Shown: piece after piece, positions 37,030 through 45,848 of the stretch
How the letters are laid out: every line of letters starts with the position of its first letter
How positions within the stretch are numbered: the first letter of the stretch is position 1
DNA from: Roseivirga sp. BDSF3-8
Lineage (GTDB): Bacteria; Bacteroidota; Bacteroidia; Cytophagales; Cyclobacteriaceae
Length of the DNA stretch: 64,000 nt
Direction of reading: 5' to 3'
NCBI RefSeq assembly: GCF_041449215.1
Contig: NZ_JBGNFV010000001.1
Location: forward strand, 1,463,001 to 1,527,000
Notes under the pieces: generated by a model
The model's database searches: none
The model's input: the letters and a program-made list of their open reading frames with translations, nothing else
What the model was told of the DNA's origin: nothing
Made by a program: the position numbers and the translations under genes

Positions 37030-38757
37030 ATGCGTCATTATGCCCGGCATTTACTAAAAATACTTCTCCTATTTATAGTATTGTTTGCAGTGGGATGCCA
37101 GAAGGAGGAGTTAAACATTCCAGGGGAGAAAGTAACCGCCAACAGGGGACCGGCTAAGCAGGAGCAGGTAGCTAATCTAGCTAAAGAAACGTTGTTACTG
37201 AAAAAGCTAACCCCTCACTATACTACCCTGCCGGGTAAGGATGATTTATATTGGGAAACGAAGTTTGGAAGAATACTGCTTAGTCGTGTATATAAATCTG
37301 AAACGAGCAAGGAGGGTAGGATACAATATCTATTGCATATATCACCAGAAGAGGCAAACGGAGAGTGAAAAGACCTGGTTTTATTTGTAAAGGATGGCGA
37401 GGCCCTCAACGGCTATATCTGGCACTACAGGCCATCACTGGATTGGGTCGCTTACGACCACACCCTTAGCTACGAGACATACACCGGGCATATAGACTAT
37501 ACCGGCCTTGATGGGCGCAGTCAGTTTATGGTACAAAGGAAAAAAGGAAAGGATGTACTGATAACTAAATATGGCCCTGCCCAGCAGTGCAGTTATGACC
37601 CCGGAGAGCCTATCGGTGGAGACTTCTGGGAATATCCTGCCCCTATGCCCGGTGACGGTGGGGGAAGTGCCGGAGGTGGCAGTAATGGTGATGGCTGCTA
37701 CTATGAATATAAACTCAGCAGCACGACGGGGCAGTGGAACTTATGGCAGATATGCGTAGGCGTGATAAAAAGGGTAAGTCATGAAAGTCTGCATAGCCCC
37801 TGCGATGACTCCCTGGACCCAGATGGTGGCGGTGGCGGAGGCAGTACTGGCGGGGACAGCGGAGGTCCCGACCCCTCGAGCCCTGATCCGGCAGACGAAG
37901 AGGAATATGAGATACGGCTTATGCTCTTTCAGCGCTACATAGAGCAGGATTCGCTAGCACTGATAGAAAACTGCGACCAACTAGAGGAATGGATAGAGGT
38001 GGCGCAGTATACACCACCGGCTGCCGTAGTGGATAAACTCGTTGAGCTATCTAATAATGACTGGAATTTTACTCCCTATGAAATACAAAATCTAAAAGAC
38101 GCCTATGGGCCAGTTGTGAACTTAGACTATTTCCCTGTGAAAATTAAACAATTTCCTATTAACCCACAAACAGAAGCACCATATACTCCTGAAGCATTTT
38201 TAAATTACATTCGAAAAAACCTGAATGATTTTTTCGAAGGCGACAAAACTAGTTTCGGCCCTTACAATGAATATGAAGACTCCATTTGGCAAACCAATTT
38301 TTATGTTGGGGCTGTAATGCGGTTTGAAATATTTCCTGAAGTGTTCGGTCAATCAATATCTCAAGATGGAAGTGTTGTATGTTCATATCAAAATATAGAC
38401 AAATGGAGGTTTACGACCATTAGAACCCCAGAAGATAAAGATCATCCTGTCAGCGGCACCAGACAGTTTGGTATCATAAAGAATGAAGATGGTACCTATT
38501 CACTTTATACCAGAGGAGTTGATAGAGTAACGAATGGAATAGAGGAGTATTTAGGTAATTTACCGATAGCCACTTCAGCCTTTGAAGGTGCTGATCATCT
38601 ATGGTCAACCTTTCAAAAAAATATAGCTGAGTTTGTTAATAGTACCCAAGATGGTTCTGCTGAAATAATTACACCCACGACAGAAAGGCCAGACTGGGAA
38701 AAAGTGGAAAAAGTACTTTTAGGTGAACTGCCTGCAACGGAAATAGGGTGTGACTAA
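37030..38757 (+). pseudogene. Gly-rich-linker lipoprotein interrupted by an in-frame TGA (possible effector)
   Basis: One continuous frame of 575 codons is broken only by TGA at 37366-37368 (codon 113, context GAG TGA AAA); the coding pattern resumes at once (KDLVLFVKDGEALNGYIW). The N-terminus is a lipoprotein signal (lipobox FAVGC). A Gly-rich linker with two Gly-rich blocks lies around codons 200-290, followed by a C-terminal domain with the motif GTRQFGIIKNEDGTYSLYTR and ending in EIGCD. G+C falls from about 53% (37861-38040) to about 33% (38041-38220) by my count. No family is recognised with certainty. The layout recalls surface toxins with exchangeable tips, with candidate immunity genes just downstream. 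Either a nonsense mutation, readthrough or a sequencing error. Confidence 0.7.
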
Positions 38758-38845
38758 ACCTTAAAAAAATCGCGACTTGAGTAAAATTGAGTCGCGAATA
38801 GTAGAAACCAACACTTAGTAAAATACAGAAATAAGCTAAAACCCC

Positions 38846-39247
38846 ATGAACAAAGTCCTACGTGTATTACTGCTTGCCATTGGGCTATTATTATCCCACT
38901 CGGTGATGCTGGCAGTAAAAAACCTTTTATTGGATAGAGCACATATCGGTGATCTACTTATAGGTTTGTATGGCCTTACTATCTATCTGGCGTACGTTGG
39001 TTTCTGGGCTTACCTTCTCTTTTCGACTATATACCAGATTGTAATCCAAACAGGAGATTCACTAAGGAAAAAGGCTTTAATAGCCACGATACTGACGATA
39101 GGGGGCTATGCTGTAGCCGGATACCCTGATATTGCAGGAGGTACATTTTTTAATAAGGATTTAAACAAGGATTATTGGCTGATTGTACCCACTATTTTTG
39201 TCTTGATTATCCTTGACAGCTTAATCAGGAAAAAGGCACTCAAATAA
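38846..39247 (+). CDS. Four-helix membrane protein, candidate immunity protein
   Basis: The 133-residue protein is mostly hydrophobic, with four predicted transmembrane helices (about 5-27, 37-68, 75-92 and 108-126) and basic ends. It is not a family I recognise. The motif FWAYLLFSTIYQIVI and the C-terminal VPTIFVLIILDSLIRKK recur in the next gene, so the two are tandem paralogues. It follows the broken lipoprotein by 88 bp and precedes its paralogue by 7 bp. A small multi-pass membrane protein directly after a putative effector is the usual position of an immunity protein; that role is inference. Confidence 0.65.
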   Translation: MNKVLRVLLLAIGLLLSHSVMLAVKNLLLDRAHIGDLLIGLYGLTIYLAYVGFWAYLLFSTIYQIVIQTGDSLRKKALIATILTIGGYAVAGYPDIAGGTFFNKDLNKDYWLIVPTIFVLIILDSLIRKKALK

Positions 39248-39254
39248 TGTATAT

Positions 39255-39668
39255 ATGATTTCCTCATTGTGGAAAACTATTAAAATATGGCTGCTATTAT
39301 CAGTAACTTTATTTTTAAGTCATATCATTTTGATTGTGTTCTTCTCCCTAATACTTCCGGATGACGGTGAGTCTTCCGGCTGACAACTGGGAATTATTGG
39401 CGGAACGGTCTTTCTTTTTTATTACACCTTCTGGGCGTATCTACTGGTAGCCGTGGTTTACATAGCCCTTATTGGTAAAGAGGATGGATTTGGCAAGAAA
39501 TTTATTATCGCTCTTTTATTAACGATCTCGGCCTTTTTACTGTCCCAATCCTCTGAAATCATTGACGGGGATTTCTGGGAAAAACCTCCTGGCATACCGG
39601 CTTACATGACGGTGCCTACGGTCTTTTTATTTATTCACCTGGACAACATGATAAGAACACGGCATTGA
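39255..39668 (+). pseudogene. Paralogous four-helix membrane protein broken by an in-frame TGA
   Basis: From ATG 39255 the frame reads a hydrophobic N-terminus, meets TGA at 39381-39383 (codon 43, context GGC TGA CAA) and continues without a frameshift through QLGIIGG, FWAYLLVAVVYIALI and VPTVFLFIHLDNMIRTRH to 39668. Aligned to the upstream paralogue, homology runs on both sides of the TGA, so the stop is internal, not a short natural end. Alone, 39453-39668 would begin with the third helix. It is the second in-frame TGA in this 3-kb locus. Confidence 0.7.
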
Positions 39669-39940
39669 CTTAATGATGCTCAGTCTAGGAGGCATGACGA
39701 CTATTTAATTCACTCATAGTTTATTAGATTATCAAGGGGGCAATCGATTTGAATAATGACTGTTTGATTCTAAAGCTTATCAAGATGCAACATGGTCAAA
39801 TCAATGAAGCTTTCGGATGGTAAAGGAATCAATCACTGGTGTCTGGCCGTGCAGCCATATAAAAATAATACAATTCATGCAGGTAAAGAGGCTTATGATA
39901 AGGGATGGCCGAACTCACAGCGGACTCATGTAAGACTCAT

Positions 39941-39991
39941 AGCGAAGGAGAAGCGAAGCAGATGCGTAGAATAAGCGAAGGAGAGGCGTAG
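39941..39991. repeat. Short direct repeat, 33-bp period
   Basis: AGCGAAGGAGAAGCGAAG (39941-39958) recurs as AGCGAAGGAGAGGCGTAG (39974-39991), identical at 16 of 18 positions. It is purine-rich and overlaps the end of a non-credible reading frame. Confidence 0.45.
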
Positions 39992-40126
39992 GAAATTATG
40001 GGGCAATAGGGCTGCCTCTAGAAAAAAGAGGGCTTTCCTTCAGTTGCAATATATCGCCAAAGTACAAAATAAGCAGGGTTAAACAAGACGCAATGGCCTG
40101 CTTTGTTAGGGAGTGTTGTTGAATAA

Positions 40127-40266
40127 CAGAATAATAGAGTCATTGAAAGTTTTGAGTGGTTAGTTTTTAGTTATGAGTTGGGGGGAATTACAGAATAATA
40201 GAGTAATTGAGTTACAGAGTTGATGAGTAATAGCGTTTTGAGTGGTGGGTGTTTAGTTATGAGTTG
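40127..40266. repeat. Imperfect tandem repeat upstream of htpG
   Basis: Two units, 40127-40180 and 40191-40266, each start with CAGAATAATAGAGT and end with TTAGTTATGAGTTG. In between they share TTTTGAGTGG; the second unit carries an extra 22 or so bases. Slippage or recombination between copies would explain the length difference. Possible intergenic repeat family. Confidence 0.55.
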
Positions 40267-40408
40267 CAACGGGGCCTTCATACTGCAACGCGTTACTATC
40301 TGCCAAATTGATCGATTTTCTGTCATTGTGTCACTTAAAGACGGATTGGAACAGTAGTTGAATAAGAGGGACAGAAGAAAATTGGCTAACCATCTAAATA
40401 ATTAGGCA

Positions 40409-42226
40409 ATGCAAGAGAAGGGTACTATATCCATCCATACCGAGAACATATTTCCGATCATTAAGAAATTTCTGTACTCGGACCACGAGATATTCCTGAG
40501 AGAGCTGGTGTCCAATGCAGTGGATGCTACGCAGAAACTGAAAAGACTGGCTTCCATAGATGAATTTAAGGGAGAGCTTGGCGACCTGAAGGTGAAGGTC
40601 TCTGTAGACAAAGAGGCGAAGACGATCACGGTAAGTGACCGTGGCGTGGGTATGACTGCAGAGGAGATCAAGAAATATATTAACCAGATTGCCTTTTCGG
40701 GTGCGACGGAGTTCCTGGAGAAGTATAAGGACAAGGGTGATGAGCAGCAGATCATCGGTCACTTTGGCCTGGGCTTCTACTCGGCCTTTATGGTGGCTAA
40801 GAAGGTGGAGATCGTAACACTGAGCCATAAAGAGGGATCAGAAGCAGCCCGCTGGATAGGCGAAGGGGATACGCAGTTTGAGATAGCTACTGCAGAGAAG
40901 GAGGACCGGGGTACGGACATTATACTGCATATAGCAGAGGACTCTGAGGAGTTTCTGGAAGAAGCCCGTCTGAAAACTATACTGGACAAGTACTGCCGCT
41001 TTCTGCCGATAGAGGTAGAATTTAAAGAGGAGGTAGTCAATGATCCTGAGCCGCTATGGACGAAGCAGCCGAGTGAGCTAAAGGATGAGGACTACCTGAA
41101 CTTCTACAAAAAGCTTTATCCTTTTGCTGAAGATCCGCTGTTCTGGATACACCTGAATGTGGACTATCCCTTTAACCTGACGGGTATCCTGTACTTCCCC
41201 CGAGTGAAGAATGAGTTTGAAGTACAGCGTAACAAGATTCAGCTTTATAGCCGCCAGGTGTTCATTACGGATGAGGTGAAGGATGTGGTGCCTGAATTCC
41301 TGATGCTACTGCACGGGGTGATCGACTCTCCGGATATCCCTCTGAACGTATCGCGTAGCTTCCTGCAGGCTGACAGTAATGTGAAGAAGATCAATTCGCA
41401 CATTACGAAGAAGGTGGCGGATAAGCTGGGCGAGCTCTTCAAAAATGACCGTAAGGGTTTTGAGGAGAAGTTTGACAACATAGGCATGTTTGTGAAGTAC
41501 GGCATGGTGTCGGAGGACAAGTTCTATGAGAAGGCGAAGGACTTTGTGCTGGTGAAAAATACGGAAGGCGAATTCTATACGCTGGATGAATACCAGGATA
41601 AGGTGAAGCCTTTGCAGACGGACAAGAATGAGACGGTGGTGATGCTGTACACTGACGACCAGGGGCTACAGGACGCGTATATCCAGACGGCCAAAAAGCG
41701 CAGCTACGATGTGCTGATCATGGACGGTGTGCTTGACAGTCACTTTATAAACATGCTGGAGAGCAAGCTGGAGAAGGTAAGCCTGAAGCGTGTGGACAGT
41801 GACACGATTGATAAGCTGATCGACAAGGACGAAAAGCAGGACTCTGTGCTATCAGAAAACGAGCGAGAGTCACTGAAAACGATCTTTGAACAGGCACTGG
41901 AAGATAAGAAGCCTAATCTGCAGCTTGAAAATCTGGGCTCTGATGAAGCACCGGTATCTATTACGCTGCCTGAGTTTATGCGCCGTATGCAGGATATGGC
42001 TAAAACGGGTGGTGGCATGGGCATGATGAATATGCCTAACCAGTATAATGTGGTGGTGAATGTGAACCATCCGCTTATGGGCAAGATCATCCGCAGCAAA
42101 AAAGAGGAGAAAAAGACTGAGCTGGCAAGGCAGGCATATGACCTGGCACTGCTCTCTCAGAACTTGCTTAAAGGCAGTGACCTTACGGCCTTTATTGGCC
42201 GTAGCGTAGACATTGCCTCACGCTAA
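40409..42226 (+). CDS. htpG: Molecular chaperone HtpG (Hsp90)
   Basis: HtpG is the bacterial Hsp90, an ATP-dependent folding chaperone. The 605-residue protein has the GHKL ATPase N-domain (about 1-215: EIFLRELVSNAVDATQKL, VSDRGVGMTAEEI, GHFGLGFYSAFMVA), a middle domain with NRNKIQLY-like RNKIQLYSRQVFI and SLNVSR-like PLNVSRSFLQ, and the C-terminal dimerisation domain. Length is normal. It stands alone between the repeat region and a terminator. No heat-shock operator is recognised upstream. Confidence 0.96.
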   Translation: MQEKGTISIHTENIFPIIKKFLYSDHEIFLRELVSNAVDATQKLKRLASIDEFKGELGDLKVKVSVDKEAKTITVSDRGVGMTAEEIKKYINQIAFSGATEFLEKYKDKGDEQQIIGHFGLGFYSAFMVAKKVEIVTLSHKEGSEAARWIGEGDTQFEIATAEKEDRGTDIILHIAEDSEEFLEEARLKTILDKYCRFLPIEVEFKEEVVNDPEPLWTKQPSELKDEDYLNFYKKLYPFAEDPLFWIHLNVDYPFNLTGILYFPRVKNEFEVQRNKIQLYSRQVFITDEVKDVVPEFLMLLHGVIDSPDIPLNVSRSFLQADSNVKKINSHITKKVADKLGELFKNDRKGFEEKFDNIGMFVKYGMVSEDKFYEKAKDFVLVKNTEGEFYTLDEYQDKVKPLQTDKNETVVMLYTDDQGLQDAYIQTAKKRSYDVLIMDGVLDSHFINMLESKLEKVSLKRVDSDTIDKLIDKDEKQDSVLSENERESLKTIFEQALEDKKPNLQLENLGSDEAPVSITLPEFMRRMQDMAKTGGGMGMMNMPNQYNVVVNVNHPLMGKIIRSKKEEKKTELARQAYDLALLSQNLLKGSDLTAFIGRSVDIASR

Positions 42227-42251
42227 GAATTAATAGCTGAACGCATAAATG

Positions 42252-42283
42252 AAAGCCGGACATGATTTTATGTCCGGCTTTTT
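42252..42283 (+). terminator. Terminator of htpG
   Basis: Arms AAAGCCGGACAT and ATGTCCGGCTTT form a 12-bp perfect stem with a 6-base loop, followed by T. Confidence 0.9.
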
Positions 42284-42346
42284 CTATAATAGCTAAATTA
42301 TTTTTAACATCGTTGCGTTTAAGGAAAGGTGACAAAATTACGCTTT

Positions 42347-43306
42347 ATGCTTACCCAATCCATGAGATCACTTTTACTATGTGCTAATCCGTCCTTTCTG
42401 AAGGTGTGGCTAATGGTGTGCCTGTGTATGTTGCTAACGGCCTGGCAAAATGAAGCGGGGGCGCAGTTTAAAAAACCAAAAAAACGAAAAAAGGCTGAGC
42501 CTGCACCTTTGACAACGGATGTAAACTCTGATTCAGTGGTGTATGTGGAAGAAGGGGTGACAATCCCGCTGACGCTGAACCTTGGCAATAAAGATGAAGA
42601 GGAAGAAGAAGAGGAGGAAGAGGACGACAAGAAAAAGAAGAAGAAAAGGAACTTCTACTTCGGCAAAAAAACTAAGAAGGCCTTTACGAAGAGTGGGTAC
42701 GGGGATAAGATCACATATGAGATCTTTCATGTACTGAAGGAGCCTGTGAAACCGGACGAGTATGTGAGGGACTTTTTCTGGATAGACTATAAGGAGCGTA
42801 AAATAAAGAACAGCAAGAGCTTTGACGCGCAGAGGGGTGCTATACTACATGGCCCGTATGAGAAACGAATAGGTGACCAGGTGGTACAGAGGGGCTATTT
42901 TATTAATGGCTTGCGCCATGGCCGGTGGATGAGCTTTACGCGCAGTGATATACTTGTGGACAAGATGACATTTCGTAAGGGCTGGGGCGAGGAGTCTGAA
43001 ATGGATTTTTATGACCGCGAGGCGACGAAGCTAAAGGAGGTAATCCCTGTTGAGTATGGAGAAAAGGAGGGTAATTATTTTTACTTCCATGATAATGGCC
43101 AGGTGGCGGTGCAGGGTGAATACCAGTATGGCAGAAAGGTGGGCACATGGACGGAATACTTTAAATTTCGCAGGCGCCGTAAAAAGCAGATCGAATATGG
43201 TGATAATCCGTATAATGAGGATTTTATCCCTTATGTGGTAAGGGAGTGGAATGAGGATGGTAAGCTTATTTACGAACGAAAAGAGGACCCTAACGATTCG
43301 GAATAA
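42347..43306 (+). CDS. Exported MORN/YwqK-like repeat protein
   Basis: About 319 residues from Met 42347 (a GTG at 42329 and an ATG at 42362 are alternatives). A signal-type helix (LMVCLCMLLTAW) ends near EAGAQ. A charge block of nine Glu, two Asp and six Lys follows around residue 85. The rest contains MORN-like units: GPYEKRIGDQVVQRGYFINGLRHGRW, then EGNYFYFHDNGQVAVQGEYQYGRKVGTW. Proteins of this kind in Bacteroidota are usually envelope proteins of unknown role. The end overlaps the HNH gene by 56 bp. Confidence 0.75.
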   Translation: MLTQSMRSLLLCANPSFLKVWLMVCLCMLLTAWQNEAGAQFKKPKKRKKAEPAPLTTDVNSDSVVYVEEGVTIPLTLNLGNKDEEEEEEEEEDDKKKKKKRNFYFGKKTKKAFTKSGYGDKITYEIFHVLKEPVKPDEYVRDFFWIDYKERKIKNSKSFDAQRGAILHGPYEKRIGDQVVQRGYFINGLRHGRWMSFTRSDILVDKMTFRKGWGEESEMDFYDREATKLKEVIPVEYGEKEGNYFYFHDNGQVAVQGEYQYGRKVGTWTEYFKFRRRRKKQIEYGDNPYNEDFIPYVVREWNEDGKLIYERKEDPNDSE

Positions 43307-43598
43307 CCCCACATACGATAACACGGAAGAGGGAAGCAGGTGTGCGCTTTGTAAACGCAGGGTGACGCGTACGACCCGGCATCACCTGATACCGGTGACT
43401 CTCCATAAGAATAAATGGTTTCGTAAGAACTTCAGCCGGGAAGAAATGCAGCACACGGAACCGCTATGCCGGGACTGCCACCGCACGGTACATAAATTTA
43501 TTCCTCACAAGCAACTGGGCCGTGAGTATAACACGATAGAGCGGCTCCTGGAGCATCCGAAACTGGGCAATTTTGTGAAGTGGATAGCTAAACGCTAA
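43251..43598 (+). CDS. Small HNH-type nuclease-like protein
   Basis: The 115-residue protein holds a compact HNH motif: CALCKRRV (first Cys pair), TTRHHLIPVTLHKNKW (histidines), and PLCRDCHRTVHKFI (second Cys pair and His). These are the zinc-binding and catalytic elements of HNH endonucleases. The N-terminal 30 residues lie within the preceding gene in another frame, since the only ATG is at 43251, giving an unusual 56-bp overlap. Its role is unknown; small HNH proteins serve in repair, restriction or mobile elements, and none of these is adjacent. Confidence 0.75.
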   Translation: MRMVSLFTNEKRTLTIRNNPTYDNTEEGSRCALCKRRVTRTTRHHLIPVTLHKNKWFRKNFSREEMQHTEPLCRDCHRTVHKFIPHKQLGREYNTIERLLEHPKLGNFVKWIAKR

Positions 43599-43608
43599 GG
43601 CGTACCTT

Positions 43609-44502
43609 CTACTCTTCCGTCTTGCCGGCATTTTCAAATTTTTCTTCAAAATACCTGGACTCCTGGCTGAGCTGGTGCCTGGTATAGTAGCCCTGGTGTT
43701 TGTCCTCTGCAACATAAAAGGTGTGCTCACTGGCCGGTGCCAGTTGGGTTTTGGGACTGTAGCCTTTTTTTGTGAGCTGATCCATGGCGTCCCGGGCAGC
43801 TTTCTCCTGGTCTCCGGTCTGGTAGAAAATGGCGGACCTGTATTTGCCTCCCTCCTCTTTGCCTTTGAGGCTATCATTATCCTGATCATGGTGGTTAAAG
43901 AAAAACCTGAGCAGCTCCTCGAGGGGTAGTATATCGGGAAGGTAGGCGACTTCTACGGTTTCGGCGTGGCCTGTCTGGCCGCCGCTGACTTGTATATAGG
44001 TGGGGGTATGGCTGTGTCCTCCCATATAACCGACTCTGGTGCCTGCCACGCCGTGGAGTTGTCTGTACTGATGCTCTCTGAACCAGAAGCAGCCTGAAGC
44101 AAGGTATACTTTCTGAGAGCGTCCCGGCAGCTTTTTCTCAGGCACAAAATCCATAGAGATGCTGTTGACGCAGTGCCGGATATTCTTATCGGTAAAACGC
44201 TCTCCCCAAAATACGTGTCCGAGGTGACCGCCACAGTTAGCACATAGTATCTCTACGCGTCTGCCATCGGCATCGGTCTCACGCCTGACGGCACCGGGTA
44301 TCTCATCATCAAATGAGGGCCACCCGCAATGGCTGGGGAACTTATGCTCGCTGTAATAGAGTGGTTCTCTGCACTGCTTACAGACGTAGGTACCCTGTGC
44401 TTGATTATCAGTATACTTACCGGTAAATGGTCTCTCGGTACCTTTGCGTAAGATGACGTATTCTTCTTCCGGACTGAGTTTGTTATATTCTTTATCTGCC
44501 AA
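43609..44502 (-). CDS. msrBA: Fused peptide methionine sulfoxide reductase MsrB-MsrA
   Basis: The 297-residue protein repairs oxidised methionine. The N-terminal half is MsrB (about 1-125): two zinc CxxC pairs (CKQC and CANC), GWPSFDDEI and the catalytic RHCVNSISMDF. The C-terminal half is MsrA (about 130-285): GCFWFREHQYRQLHGV with the catalytic Cys, VGYMGGHSHTPTYIQVSGGQTGHAE and FFNHHDQDNDS. The B-then-A order is the reverse of the better-known A-B fusion. The start is TTG 44502. It converges with the HNH gene with a 10-bp gap. Confidence 0.93.
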   Translation of the reverse strand: MADKEYNKLSPEEEYVILRKGTERPFTGKYTDNQAQGTYVCKQCREPLYYSEHKFPSHCGWPSFDDEIPGAVRRETDADGRRVEILCANCGGHLGHVFWGERFTDKNIRHCVNSISMDFVPEKKLPGRSQKVYLASGCFWFREHQYRQLHGVAGTRVGYMGGHSHTPTYIQVSGGQTGHAETVEVAYLPDILPLEELLRFFFNHHDQDNDSLKGKEEGGKYRSAIFYQTGDQEKAARDAMDQLTKKGYSPKTQLAPASEHTFYVAEDKHQGYYTRHQLSQESRYFEEKFENAGKTEE

Positions 44503-44785
44503 GGTGCATGGGTTTAATTACAGAGCTTATATCTGATTAATCGGAAGGGAGGGCAAAAGGTTGTGGCTAAAGGTGAGCCTCATAAAAAAACCTGCTATTT
44601 GTAAAAAGCCGGATAGTCATGATCATCTAACATACAACAGCCTCAGGCGCAGGGGTGCAAAGCTGGCTCCCAGTGTTCAATAGGGTCTGTATTAGGTAGA
44701 TGCTTGAGAGAGGAAAGGGAGGTATCTGCTCCGCCGGGTAGCGTACGCGGGATAATACCTGCAGTGAGTCGATATTTAAAGGGGG

Positions 44786-45682
44786 TTACTCTTCCTCATT
44801 GGAGGTAAAGCGTATGCTGCCCATGGCAACATCAATATCAAATGTGAGGAGGTTATCTGCTTCTTCACTGTAGGCCTGGTTCACGTATACATTTTCGCGA
44901 AGGAGTTTGAAGGATTTGCACATCTTGACCTTACAAAGAGCGGAATTATTGATGTAGACGATGGTGGGCACTTCTTCTGCGGGCAGAGACACTTCCATGC
45001 TGCCTGCTCCTACGCTGGCGGTAACGGTGCATTGGTTTTCTATCTCATCGCTCATGTCAAGATAAAGACTGCCGAAGCCTACATCGGCTGTTACTTCACG
45101 GGCACGACTCAGGTTGAACCGATTTACACGAAGGCTTCCCATGTCTACCTTGGCATAAAATGTATCCATGTCGACGGTATTTTCGCTACCTTCATTGTAG
45201 CTGATCTGGACATCGGCACTCCCGGTATTAACGGCGAGGTTTCTGATAGGCAGGCCTGTAAGGTCGATATCCGCATCGCCCATCACGTATTGGAGGTTGA
45301 GATTAAAAGGCTTATGCTTGCTGAGGTATACTTTCCAATGAATATCATCCTCTTCACTGCCGAAAATTTTGCGCAGATTGCGGCCTAGTCCATCTATGGG
45401 GGCTTCTTCAAGGCTTACGGATACAAAATTGGTCTGGCGGCGTACTTCGGAAACGAAGGTGGGGTTAAGGGATGGGGCGGTGGATTTGCTAATCACATAC
45501 ACGGGGGAGTAATTAGCAGAGGGAACAATCTCGCAGCGCCCGGTGGTGGACTTTAGCTGGAGGTTAATGTCCTCGTAATGGTTGCCGTTGTCTACGGTAA
45601 ACTGGACACGCTGATTCTGAGCGTTTCCGGTATGTGCGTAAAGTAAGCTAAAACAGCAGAGGACCCCTAAAATTTTACCCAT
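44786..45682 (-). CDS. Exported protein with adhesin-like (DUF4097-type) repeats
   Basis: The 298-residue protein has a signal peptide (about 1-21, LLYAHTGNAQ). The body is rich in short beta-strand repeats: GDADIDLTGLPIRNLAVNTGSADVQISY, VDMGSLRVNRFNL, VGFGSLYLDM and VGAGSMEVSLP, each like one turn of a beta-helix, as in DUF4097 putative adhesins. It ends FDIDVAMGSIRFTSN. Function unknown; probably periplasmic or surface. It stands alone between the msr gene (283-bp gap with nothing recognised) and the dnaJ terminator. Confidence 0.7.
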   Translation of the reverse strand: MGKILGVLCCFSLLYAHTGNAQNQRVQFTVDNGNHYEDINLQLKSTTGRCEIVPSANYSPVYVISKSTAPSLNPTFVSEVRRQTNFVSVSLEEAPIDGLGRNLRKIFGSEEDDIHWKVYLSKHKPFNLNLQYVMGDADIDLTGLPIRNLAVNTGSADVQISYNEGSENTVDMDTFYAKVDMGSLRVNRFNLSRAREVTADVGFGSLYLDMSDEIENQCTVTASVGAGSMEVSLPAEEVPTIVYINNSALCKVKMCKSFKLLRENVYVNQAYSEEADNLLTFDIDVAMGSIRFTSNEEE

Positions 45683-45798
45683 AGGTATATAGCAAATAAA
45701 TCTTATAGGCGTTCCGGGATAAGCCTAGCAGGCACCCGGACTACTGATTGTATTACGGTCTGATTGATAAGGGGTTACAGCATACTTGAAAAAACACA

Positions 45799-45820
45799 AA
45801 AAAACCCCGGTAAACCGGGG
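45799..45820 (-). terminator. Terminator of grpE-dnaJ
   Basis: On the minus strand CCCCGG and CCGGGG pair around a 4-base loop and are followed by seven T. It lies about 30 bases after the dnaJ stop. Confidence 0.75.
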
Positions 45821-45848
45821 TATAATCTTATTTATCTTCAATAAAGAT

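Larger units (their letters stand above)
39669..40408. other. Non-coding, repeat-bearing gap before htpG
   Basis: A 740-bp stretch without a convincing gene. A 60-codon frame at 39792-39974 has no recognisable domain and its 3' end runs into a short repeat. The gap holds two sets of imperfect direct repeats (39941-39991 and 40127-40266). It looks like degraded DNA at the edge of the accessory island. No tRNA, attachment site or transposase is seen. Confidence 0.5.

Noticed and set aside
37366-39383. Selenocysteine at the two TGA codons
   Set aside because: No selenocysteine-insertion hairpin is evident after either TGA, and the local context (membrane helix or linker) is not like known selenoproteins. 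Decay or plain readthrough is simpler.
39792-39974. 60-codon open frame in the gap before htpG
   Set aside because: No domain, no clear start signal, and its end lies in a short direct repeat; it is treated as chance.
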